Assembly (NCBI GenBank): GCA_018417955.1
Contig: JACTVC010000021.1
Coordinates: 1 to 64,000 of the forward strand
DNA from: Laccaria trichodermophora
Lineage: Eukaryota; Basidiomycota; Agaricomycetes; Agaricales; Hydnangiaceae
Reading direction: 5' to 3'
Length of the DNA stretch: 64,000 bases
In this document: positions 21,742-32,841 of the stretch, piece by piece
Layout: every line of letters starts with the position of its first letter
How positions within the stretch are numbered: the first letter of the stretch is position 1
Position numbers and translations under genes: made by a program
Notes under the pieces: generated by a model
What the model was told of the DNA's origin: nothing
Seen by the model: the letters and a program-made list of their open reading frames with translations, nothing else
Database searches by the model: none

Positions 21742-23630
21742 TCAAAACGGCACAGGCTCCCAAGACTGCACCGTATCACACTCGTCCACCCACACCGATT
21801 TCGAAAAATTCTCGCATGCCTGCCTTAACCGCGCTTTGAGTGCCCGAGCGGAGGCTTCATCAGAGTAGGTCGTGGTGTTGTGGCCTGCTGGGTATGCAGA
21901 AGTCATCGGTGGGTATGCGGAGGTTGGTGTATATGCGGAGGTCGTCGGTGCGTACGCGGAGGTCGTGGTGTACGCGGAGGTCGTGGTGTGCGTGCTGCCC
22001 ATCGTGCTCTGCGCACTATACGCGCTACCCATCGTGTTCTGCGCACTGTACACACTTCCCGTCGTGTTCTCCCCACTGTACACAGACGCCATCGTGTACA
22101 CGCTAGCCATCGTCGTGTTCTCCCCAGCAGCAGTCATCATGTGACCCCCACACAGATTGACAGAGTTCGCAGAATCGTCAACAACAATATTCGCAATGTC
22201 GCTCCCGAACCTCGCGATTGAATTTCGCGTTTTCGACGAAGTGATAGGGTTCTTCCGCGTCGAGTTGGGGTTCTCTTGCACCGTCCTGTTGATTGGGTTC
22301 TGCGAGAAGGGATTCTTGGGACCAGGCGCGATCGATGCCAAAGTCGAGGTTGTTGACGAGCTCGAAGTAGTCATCGTGTTGGTTATATCGCGCAAGAGTC
22401 GGCTGGAAGGTCGGAGTGCGCTGTGTTGTGATGAAGCTAGACTCGCCGCAACACCCAAACTACCACGCGGACTCCCAGGCACACCACTCTTCCGCCCATG
22501 GCCAGTCGCACCGGTCACACCCAAACCACCACCACCAGCAGTAGCCCCAGATTTCCTCCTCCTCCTACACGCCTCACGTAACCGCGCATTCAGCGCCGGC
22601 ATCGATGTTTCCTCCTCCTCATCCCCCTCATCCCCCTCCTCCTCATCACCACTTTCTTCCAAAACTGCACGAACTTGATCAACGATGCCACCACGTCGTC
22701 GAGGGGACTGCAAAGAGACAGGAACAGGCGACCCATTCTCATCCACGCTAAACCTAAACCTTGGGGAGCGGGTATACCCACTTGGCCTGTATACGTCTCT
22801 TTCCTTGACTAGGCGGTTCATCGGCACGGCGAAAGCAGGATTTTCAGAAGGGGAAACGGTGACGATGGCGAAGTCTTCGAAGGGGTTCTCGCTCTCCTCC
22901 CCCTCCAAGGAACACGCTCCCAGGTCGATAGTGTTGCTGCTGTGCGCGATCGCCAAAGACGCTTCGAGGTACATGTCCAGATCAATAGGTCCGTATAGGG
23001 TGGAGGTGGAGGAGGACGGTTGACGACGTTCCCGGGGTTCATGAATGGGCCCTCTTCGTGCTCTTGTTCTTGTCCTTGTTGGGTAGCACCAGCACTCCCC
23101 CGCCAACCCAAAAGCGGAGTACTGGTCATCACCATGCCAGGGCTACTTCCCCAAGGGATGTCCCAAGACGCGTCGTCAGGGCAGGAATCTTGAGTTTGAT
23201 TATCCAAGCTGATCTGTAGACTTTGCGAGATGTTGAAAGACGGTGGGTCCGAATTGGAAGGGGTTTATGTCTTCTTTATTGAGCGCGTATTCCAAGTCTT
23301 CCATGATGCGTTTCAACGCAATATCTTCGTCGTCGTCTTCTGGGCCTGGGGCCGGGTTTACGAAGACGGGTTGAGTGGGTGTGGGTGGTGTGCTTGGGAT
23401 GCCGCTTGACGCAGCAGCAGCTGATGATGATGATGACAGAGGGGGAGGAGGGGGCCTCTTTTCATGCGTACAAGGGGTGATGATGACTGCTGGAAGAGGC
23501 TGGCGCGGGTGTAAACTTGACATCTGGTACGTCCCTCCGTCGACGCGGGCGTTCCAGTCGTTTACGGCTGTGAGGGACGGGAGACGGAAGACTATGGGTG
23601 GGACCATGAGATCGTCGCGTGGTACTGGCG
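21742..23630 (-). pseudogene. Gene X copy B (most complete copy, frameshifted)
   Basis: This is the best-preserved copy of an unrecognised family. The N-terminal part carries NGATPVPRDDLMVPPIVFRL and an acidic segment GPEDDDEDIALKRIMEDLEY; the middle has SFNISQSLQISLD and LDMYLEASLAIA; a long C-terminal frame (22983 down to 21742) holds MNRLVKERDVYRPSGY, a Ser/Thr/Pro-rich region with LLRDITNTM, imperfect Thr-Ser-Ala-Tyr repeats (TTTSAYTTTSAY, from DNA 21890-22100) and the end SWEPVPF. Two single-base losses (near 23255 and near 22985) break the frame relative to copy A. Composition suggests a mostly disordered protein; no function is proposed. Confidence 0.65.
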
Positions 23631-24310
23631 TTGCGCCGTTGTTTTGGGCTGGCGATTAGACTTGGGTTGCATATGAATTGTTCCTTCTGTGCCCGCCATG
23701 AGCCTATGAAGACTATCTTAGTTATGCAAGCAAAGATGGATCTAGTGAAGACGTACCTAGTTGATTAGGACCACGGGAACAGTACTCGTGCGTAGGCGAG
23801 GAGTTTGCGGTAGACCATTCCGTTGCTTGAGAGGTATGGCGATTGGAAGTGGGCTCAGTGACTGCTTTGTGCGGACGATGGACAGCGAGGTATATGCTCT
23901 GCAAGATGGCAGCGAGCCCCATTGGCAAAGGACCTCGACGGGCATTTCGGGCTGGTTGTAGCGCATATATGCGCACAGTGCACGGCGAAATTTTTAGATT
24001 CACCGATGAATCGTGAAGGCGATGTTTGAGCAACGCGACGCGTGTATTTGTCGATGTTTGACTTGCAAGACCTCTCTGCCAACTCTCTGCTTCACTCGAC
24101 TTCGGTCCGCGGCAGTGACATCTTTTGGAAGCAGCCATCACGCCTACCTTATTTCCAATATCCCCCCCCTTTCGTCAATATTCACTTCGATCAACTGGAG
24201 TATAGGAAGGGAACAATTGACATATCGTGAGGATTTGGTGCGGCTGAGTGGAACACCGCCTGTCTCATCCTCTTCCATCTCAATGAGCTCACAGGATTGA
24301 ATAGTCAATG
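23631..24310. promoter_or_regulatory. Divergent intergenic region, second unit
   Basis: Homologous to 1401-2065, lying between gene X copy B (minus) and the FMO pseudogene (plus). No gene is seen. Comparison of the two copies would show which blocks are conserved. Confidence 0.4.
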
Positions 24311-27000
24311 AACTCCATCCAATCGAGGCATCCCTTCCCACCTTGTCCAAGCTGGGAACGAACGTTCCTACTGATGTCGATGCCACGGCCGTCGCTTCGA
24401 CTTGGCTTTCATCTTTCGCCAAGTTTGCAGAAACAGGCGACGCAGAAGGCATAACCACTGACCAGCCTTCTCGTAGAATCAGACTTCTCCTCAAGTCTTC
24501 TACCAGAGTCCGCCAACAACACCACCACAGCATCATCATCGTCCGTATCTCTCTGCTGGAAAGACATCCTCGCCCTCACCTGGGATCTATGAATATTTGA
24601 CGGAAGAGCCACGATCAAAGCTTTCCTCGTGGACCGATTAGCCGATGCGCAGATCCTGAACGTCAAGCTCAGCGATGAGATCAAGCCGCAACTCTAACAA
24701 CCTCATCTCGATCTCGCGTGGATCCAGCTTCTGTTCACGTTCGAGACAAAGATAGGTTCCGCTACTGGGATCGCGAGGCTCATGCCTATCAAAATTGGAG
24801 ATCAGGTTGAGTGGAAGGGCCAATCCATCTTCACCACTCTCGACAGCCTGAATGGGTTCCCGGAAAAGATTGGAGCGTTACGAAACCCAGAGCCGAACCA
24901 CAGTAACTGGGAGGAGGCTCGCCGAAAGGAAGTCGCTTTCGAAGGAGCAGACCCTAGTGTCCTCATAATCGGGGGAGGCCATAGCGGATTGGAGGTGGCT
25001 GCACGTCTGAAAATGTTGGATGTATCCACTTTGGTGATCGAAAAGAACGAGAGGATAGGAGATAACTAGAGGGAGAGGTATGAAGCGTTTTGCCTTCACG
25101 ATACCGTTTGTAAGTGTTGCTCCCTGCGTGCTGGTGCGATTTACTGACGTGGAGGGTTTGAAGGGTACGGTCAATTTCCTTACCTCCCGTGGGTATTTCT
25201 TTCCTTTCTGTATCATGAAAAGACGCTAAGAAATGTTGGATCAGGTTCCCTTCGACCTGGCCCGTCTTCGCCCCAGCTAAAAAGGTGCGAACGCCATTGA
25301 GTCACAGGCAACTTGAAGCTAACACCCGTCCAGCTCGCCAACTGGCTCGAATTCTACGCCGAGGCCCTAGAGCTAAACGTCTGGACCTCCTCAACAGTGA
25401 CCAAAGCGACTTGGGACGAGGAGACGAAGTTGTGGAACGTTGTTGTAAGGCAAGCAAATGGGCAAGACCGGATTTTCAACGTCAAGCATGTTGTCTTCGC
25501 CGTGGGGTTCAAAGGCGGCGAGGGCTACGTCCCATCTATTTCTGGAATGGTATAGCCTGCTCTCCCTCCCCCTTCACCGCTGTATGAAGAATGACGTCGA
25601 CTTTAGGAGACCTTCACAGGGCAAGTCCTGCATTCATCGCAGCACAAAAGCGCTAGGGACCATGTTGGCAAAAAAGTCGTCGTTATCGGATCGTGCACGT
25701 CTGGTGCGTTTGAGTTGAGCCTCAAAGTAGTGGATAGATGACTAAAGAAGTATCATAGCCCACGACATTTGCGTGGACTATGTCGATCATGGTGTTGGTA
25801 CGAATTCTTTCTTCACCTCTGAAAAGTGTCTGCTGCTCAACAAAAGACGACTAGACGTGACAATGTTCCAACGTAGCTCGACGTACATCATCTCAGCAGG
25901 AAAAGGGGTGCGAATGTTGTTGGAGGATATGCATTCCATTCGAGCGAAGCGACGCTTCCTTCTCATCATGATCCATAGGTTTGTATTCGGAGAACGGTCC
26001 CCCCACAGACATCGCAGACAAACTCAACATGTCTTTCCCAAACAAACTTATTGCGGGCTTGACACACCGAGGGATGAAAGCGATCTGGGAGAACGTCGAC
26101 AAGCAAGTCGTCCCTCCCCATGTCGTTGCTGTTGTACGAAGCTGACATTTGTTTCCGAACTAGGGAAATCATCGAAGGCCTGCACAAAGTCGGATTCAGA
26201 ACTAACAAGGGATATCTGGACTCTGGGCTCATGCTGACTGTCTGGCAGAAAGCCGGAGGATATTACTTAGGCACGCGAATGTCATCGACAAGGTGCTCGA
26301 GGGCTAACATCATCTCTTACACAGACGTCGGAGGCAGCCAATACCTAATCGACGGCAAGATCAAGCTAAAGAACGACAGCCAAATCGCGGGGTTCACCGA
26401 GACAGGGCTGAAATTCGACAACGGGAGCGAACTTTCCGCGGATGTGGTCGTCTTCTGCACAGGGTGGGTGTTCACATTCTTTCATCTACGTCCAGGGCAT
26501 GTCTGACTTGAAACCAAAGCCTCACCGATGCCCACTACGGGATCTGCGGAGACGAAGTGGCGGATAAGTGCAAGCCATTGTGGGGAATGGACGAGGAGGG
26601 CGAGATTAATGGGTGTTGGAAGGATATGGGCGTTCTGGGGTTGTGGTATATCATGGGTACGTTGTTCCTTTTCCGCAGAGAAAAGTCGTGTTCCCTCTTT
26701 CGTTCTTCCGGATTCGGGAGACTCGTGGTTCTTTCCTTCTTTTTCCGGACTCGTGTCTCTCTAGGAGACTCGTGACCTTCTTCATTTCCTTCGTCATCCA
26801 AGGAAAAAGCTGATGCTTCTGCTCCACACAATAGGTAACCTAGCCCTATGCCGCTTCTACTCCAAAACCATCGCTCTCCGTAAGCCCATTTCCTTTATCT
26901 TCCTTCCAATCTGCAAGTGGCTGACATGTACATGTACATGCCAGAAATCAAAGCCATGGAGGAAGGACTTTTCAGTGCGCGTTATGGTGGGTCTGTTTGA
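24311..27000 (+). pseudogene. Flavin-containing monooxygenase-like pseudogene, copy 2
   Basis: Collinear with FMO copy 1 at 2066-4762, including the FAD motif IIGGGHSGLE (about 24965-24994), QANGQDRIF, VDYVDHGV, KAGGYYLGT and the final RYGGSV ending at 27000. It is inactivated: a frame change near 24460-24490, CAA to TAA at 24695, TGG to TAG at 25067, and an altered exon around 25070-25300. Both nonsense changes are C:G to T:A transitions relative to copy 1. The GC-AG type intron near 26105-26163 is retained. Confidence 0.85.
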
Positions 27001-27286
27001 GGTCTAGTCTAGCTTTTTGCGCTACATTTGTATATACGGATGTAAGAATATAGGGAGAATGAAAGAGAGCAATTGTACTATAAACTACGGATGTGTCACT
27101 TAACGAAAGGTAGCTACATATCTACCCCAACCCGAGTACGGAAAAGAAAAAGAGAACAAAAAAAAAACGAACAAAACAACATCAAAGGAGAATTTTTTGA
27201 AAAAGACTTCAAAACGGCACAGGCTCCCAAGACTGCGCCGTATCACACTCCACCCACACAGGTTTCAAAAAATTCTTGCATGCCTC

Positions 27287-28321
27287 TGAGGAAGAACGGA
27301 AGTTCTACAGAGGAAACAGAACGCTGGTCGTCTACCTCAAAACAAATGGGGGAGAAGGAAAACGAGAGAAAATGAACAAAGGGTAGACCCAAAAGGTACT
27401 TAGCGTTTGTGAACGTGAGAAAACGTGAATAGAGCGCCCAAGTACGCCACTGTGAGCGTTTAGTCGACTATATGCGCGTCTTCGAAGTCCTCGAAAGGAA
27501 AGAAGTCGAGTTCAAAGTCTTGAAGAGAATTGTCGATATTGAAAGGCTTGAGAGTCCGGGAAAGAGGAGAATGTTGAACTTAAAAACTTCAAAACTTAAA
27601 TCTTCTTGAGTGGTAGAGAGAGAAAAGGAGGGGAAAGAAAGAACACTCCATTCGCAAGGTGGGAGGACACCTAAATACAAAAGTTGAAATCACAAGGCAT
27701 TCTACACGTTCTCGCGTGCTGCCTGTCCAATAATTCTAAAAGAAGTAACGAAATTCTACAGAACACCAAAAATAAAATGCTCGTGACGCACCCTGTCTGA
27801 TTCCTCTGCTAAACCTCTGGACTGGGAATGACTTGGGGAACCGTTCGATGCTGGGGAGTCTATTTACGAATGCACTGCCGCCCTCAGCGCGGACTTCCCA
27901 GTCATCGGTAGCTCGACCCTACCATCCAGCCCTCGGGTGCAGCTTCAGTCTCTTGAGGGTACGTCGTAAGTAAAAAGAACAACAATAATAAAAAGAATAA
28001 AAGAAAGGAAGTACGTGCGCACGCAACAAAGTCCAGAGACCTTCAGATTCCGTCAAAAGAGCCAAACGAAGAAGTTGCCGATGATGACGTCATACGAAGC
28101 ATTTACGGTAACTCGCCGGTTATTGCGTCATCCGATGGCAGTTCTTGTAGATGTGCTTTTGCTGGTGCGCTCAACGTGCGTCGAAAAGCTGTCTTGGTAG
28201 TTCTTCGTTGCCTAGAATACATAAAAAAGATAAAAATAACAAAAGTCATAATAAAATGAAAATACAAAAGAATTCAAAGAAATACGGAAGTGGCATGAGT
28301 AAACCACTCTGCACTTCCACA
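27287..28321 (-). repeat. 3' LTR of the Ty3/gypsy element (1,035 bp)
   Basis: Near-identical to 35384-36360 apart from scattered substitutions. Two blocks (about 37 bp near 28096-28135 and 20 bp near 28265-28285) are present here and absent from the other LTR. It ends in TG/CA. No clear polypurine tract is seen just inside it. Confidence 0.88.
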
Positions 28322-28386
28322 AATAAGGAGAAAATTTAAACGATGCCCCCATCGTTTCAAAACAAAGTAAGAGGGAAAGAGGGTAC

Positions 28387-30043
28387 TCAACAAAAGGGAA
28401 GAGCAGTGAGAGCCCAAGTCTCGAGGTCGCGAATATTTGAATTTTCAAGTAGAGTTTCATGAATGTGACCTGGAAAAATGGACGAGGAAGCAGTGTAGCG
28501 AATATATCGGACAGAGTTGAGGTCGTTCGGTTCAAGTTCGGCAATGGAAGGGTGATAACAGCTATGGAGGTGGTCCGACATGAACGCAGATGGAGTGATT
28601 GTTGAAAGATAGACTAGAGAGCGGTTGTCCAGGAGAGAAGATTCTCCAATCTTTACTGATACTGGATATGGTGAGGTTACCAGGAGATCTTGATTAAGTG
28701 TCCCAATGACTGTTGCGGCGTGTGCTGACGATGACGATCCCGTGGCAGCATGTAAGGCGAATTCTGCTTGTTGGACACTGTGAACTGTCTGGTGGTCTTC
28801 ACGATAATAGAAAATCTTCAAACAGTGAGCTGCAACTGATCCTCGCATCACGGTTCCATCCAACTCTCGTAATTGATACGTCGTGTCGCGCAATTGACAG
28901 TGGATGATGTATGGACCAGTCCACCTCAGCGCGCCTTTGTTTCCCATCTGAGCGTCCAACCAAGTCTCATGTAGAAGAACCCACGTCCCCAAAACAAAAG
29001 CTCTAGAAGACAGATAATGAGTGTGCTTACAGTTAAAATCATCAACAGCCTGTTGACAAACCTTCTTCTGCTGTTCCATTGCCAGAACGAGCTTCTTGTC
29101 CTGTCAAAGGATCTGTTGCATCCGCAGCACTAAAATATCTTCAGTAGAGGCAACGCTATGCCAATCAAGAGTGTCCCAGGTTTTATCTGCAAAGTCAAAA
29201 GCGAAGAACAGGTGATGTCCATACAAGAGGAAGTAAGGAGGATACCTGGTGACTCAAGATGTTGAGCAATGCATAGCCCAAAGACCAGCATGCACGTATA
29301 GCGGCCAACGAGAAGTGTCCTTTCTGCAAGCTCTAAAAATCGAATTTACCAATGTCTGATGAGAGCGTTCCGAATGACTGTTCCCCTCTGGATGATATGG
29401 AGACGACACGATGGCAACGATGCCATATTGTTTGAACAGGATCTCGACTGCGCCTTTGAATTCTGAGCCACCATCGATAAGGCAGAGCAGGATACACCCA
29501 AATCGACAGTACACTTCTTCGTACAAGAACTTCGCCCAAGATTCAGAGCTTGCCCGCCTAGAAATAGGCGATTTGGTCATACATATTCAGCCAGAAGAAA
29601 CGTTCTGAAAGGGTCTTGTATGTTGTGTCGCGTCCTCGATGACCTACATCATTATGCGCCTCGGCTATTAAGGCTGAGCGGCGGTCAACATCAATGACGA
29701 CTAAACAAGGAATCTTCCCTTTAGGTTCGATTTTCCACAAGCGACCCCCATCATGAAGAAAAAAGTTCTTTGTCTTCCGAATGAACGATTTCTGTTCTCC
29801 AGCGTTGTCACAGCGTGAAGGCATAACGTCTGTCTTGAGGTATGTAACAATTTCCTGCCACATTTCAGGTGAGTCTTTGTCTTGAACACTGAAGGAATGT
29901 GTGGCGCAGGTAACGTCTGTGAGAGGGGGTACTTCTTCATAGTTCGTCCTGTTGTCCATTCGAAGTGTTGGGTCCAGAATTCCTGGTAGAGCTGATTGGT
30001 CAGTCAACGATGGTGGAGACGCACCTTCTTTTAATGTAGACAT
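28387..30043 (-). pseudogene. Integrase relic of the Ty3/gypsy element
   Basis: Reading right to left: the zinc-binding part with HNDVGHRGRDTTYKTLSERF, the catalytic core with a D preceding GGSEFKGAVEILF and SYHPEGNSHSERSHQT-like motif (seen as SPYHPEGNSHSERSHQ), and a C-terminal GPY/F-like module (GNKGALRWTGPYIIHC). The pieces are in different frames with stops between them, so no intact integrase remains. Confidence 0.75.
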
Positions 30044-30553
30044 ATAGGCTCAAGGGTACTGTTGGACTTCGATTGCAAAAGTTTCCCCTCCTAACGTACA
30101 CTCCACCATAGTAGGGACACAGATTCTTCGATACTCGAATTCTGATCCTGTGTATGAAAAGTCATCAGCTACAGAAAGGAGAGAATACTTAACAAGCGAT
30201 CCATCTCGAGTATCCTTCTCTGAAGGGTTGTAACAAGCTTGCCTAATTCTTTGAAGTTCTTCAGCCCAAGGAGGCGTCGGGTCCACAACGTTGAGAATTG
30301 AAAGGTCATCTGCGATGGATGTAGTGCGAAACGAAGTGTACGGTGTATGAGGAGTCCTTTGCATAGTCAATAAGAGGTCTTGAAAGAAACTCTTGTCAAG
30401 ACGTGTTAGCCGGAAAGCGTGAAGCGATTGGGAAGATAAAAAATTAGCAAGCATCACGAAAGAAAGAGGGGATTCGACTTGAGCTGAACCAATAAATTTA
30501 TCTAGAAAGTCCTTGGCATCCTCATCCTCCGAGTCCTCAGGAGTACGCTTCCG

Positions 30554-31930
30554 TCAGGATAAGCCATCAACTGCTGCATGAGATTGGGCAGGAACGTGGT
30601 GCATTTCATAGTCAAAAAGAGCGATATAAGAAATCCAGCAGGTCATGGGCACGTTTGGAAGGTCTGGCTGCTTCACCATTTCGATCAGAAACTTTGCATT
30701 GATGTCGATCCGAAAATGGATTCCCCAGATCCTGTGTTGGAGGTCTTTGACTGCTCTAAAAACGCCATAAAGTTCTAGTTTAGGTTGAGAGTAACGCAAT
30801 TCAGTGTCGTTGAAAGTGCAGGAACCAAATATCACCAGATGTTTCTCTTTTTCCACCATCTGGAATAGAATCCATCCTGTTCCATTTTGACAAGAGTCAA
30901 CTGCAACGATGACAAGTCCATGTTCTGAAGCCCGCGGTAGTGAATCTTGACGTGAAAGAAGTTTTGCTGCTTCGTAATCTAACTTAACGAGGACAGGTGC
31001 TGTCGAAACCAGACGTTTGAGCTTGTTCTGGGCATCTTCTGCTTCTTTTGAGAAGAAAAACTGTCGTTGGACTGCAGTTTTTGTGAGGAGCGTCAGTGGC
31101 TTAGCAATGAGGGAAAAACCGCATATCCATTTTCTCCCAACGCCTGCAGTCCCCAGAAACGAACAAACATCAGTAACACTCGTTAAAGGTCCCCAATTTA
31201 AAATCTTCGTGACCAAACCATGTTCGAGGTGCCAACCTTCTTTTGACACGATAGTCCTGACAATGTGCAGACGCGGAGTAGCAAGGACCATCTTGCTTCC
31301 AGAAGCCGTGATTCCTGCTTGAATAAAGCGCATCAGAAATCTGTCAAGAATCACAGCATACTCGTAAACGAAGTGTTGGATCCCTGGAGCAATCTCTGCG
31401 TTGTTGTAAGTAGAAGTGGGACCTTTCAAACCAACGTCGTCCACAAACACATTGCCGTTCTTGGGAATTTCGTCTTGTAAGGTATGGGTCATGCATCATT
31501 GGAATTCTGGGAGTGAATTTGTGGCTCCTTGAGGAAGTACGCAAGAACGAAGGGGGTCTATCAAGCAAGAAAAAGTAGTCAGAGGCCTCGAGACTACTGA
31601 GAGTTTTTGCCCATCATATCCTGAAAACAAGTCGGCGAGACCATAGATGACATGTCCCACAAAACTCTCTGCGAAGTCGTCAGTTCTGGGAGGTAAACTT
31701 GCGTCATGCACTGTAACTCGGTTGAGCTCTTGGACGTCAGCAACTAAACAGATACCGCCTTTGGGTTTTTCAACGGCAAAAATTCTCAAGTGGTAGGAAG
31801 CGGTCAAATACTCATATTTCCCCACAGCTTTTTGATCAAGGATCATTTGCTGTACCATGTCTTCGATAGATTTTGGTATACGTATAGGCGCCTGGACCCA
31901 CGGAATATGTTCGATTACTGGGATTTCATA
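30554..31930 (-). pseudogene. Reverse transcriptase-RNase H relic
   Basis: The N-terminal RT segment YHLRIFAVEKPKGGICLVAD and ADLFSGYDG lie at 31496-31858. The catalytic motif appears as FVDDV near 31445, and the thumb/connection and RNase H regions (VAVDSCQNGTGWILF, LELYGVFRAV) run to 30554. A stop between the two frames at about 31494 and others upstream break it. Family assignment to Ty3/gypsy is from the motif order. Confidence 0.75.
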
Positions 31931-32841
31931 GTCAGGAAAATATTTGTCAGAAAACGTTCCTCATTCGGAGTCGTCAAAGGCCAAGGCTTGTTGTCGTGTT
32001 TGCAAAACAAAAACCAAAAGATCAATTTCTCGAGGTTGAAGAAACCCCTTAGGTACACTTGTCAAAATTTTCTGTAAACGTTTGAGTGAAAGGCGCTTTG
32101 ATGGAACAAAATCTCAGAGAAACGGCGGATCTATGGGGAGAAGAGGCAGTGTAGGTATATCAACAGGGTGAAAAACTTGCCCAGCTGGATCTGGCATGTA
32201 ACTTGGTACAGGTCAGACTTTCTTGTCCACAGTTTTGTATTTAGTGCGCTTTTGAAGAGGGTTTGATTCATATATGAGAGTGCATTGAGTCCAAGGGGTG
32301 AGAAGCAGTCTAGAAGATCTAGGAGAGCAATGAGCGATGTTCTGTAAAAGTAAATTGTAAGCTTGTGGGGGTTCTAAATCAGGAACGAAGAAAGGAAAGT
32401 CAAAGCCATAAGTCCCCATCAACGCATGAAGCGAGCGCCCGAGGGTTGGAACAGACGCGTCCTGGTCAAGTCCAGGCTCAGGATACGCACCTGTCCTCAT
32501 TTTCCCACATCGATGTCTTCAACTTCTTCAATCCTCGGCCCATGATTCAGGTTGAGGGTAGCTGTGTTACGAGGAGCACCAGGAGTGCAAAGAGGAATAA
32601 GAATAGATGGGCCTTGATTACAACAATCATATTTGCCACCATCTCCATCTTGCCAAATCCTCATGTTCATCGTTCCTTGGCAGGTGTACTGGATCGATGC
32701 AGAGTACCATTGCAACCAGGGCTGGCCTAGTATAATTTCTTGTTTGCTGGTTCCTTCCCTGCTGATGAATATGTGATGGTCGAAGCGCCTTCCTGAAATC
32801 TTGATTTCGGTGTCTCGGATGCATCCGCCAAGTGGGACAGG

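Noticed and set aside
28712..28907. Short plus-strand ORFs across 28000-35000
   Set aside because: Antisense to the minus-strand Ty3/gypsy element.
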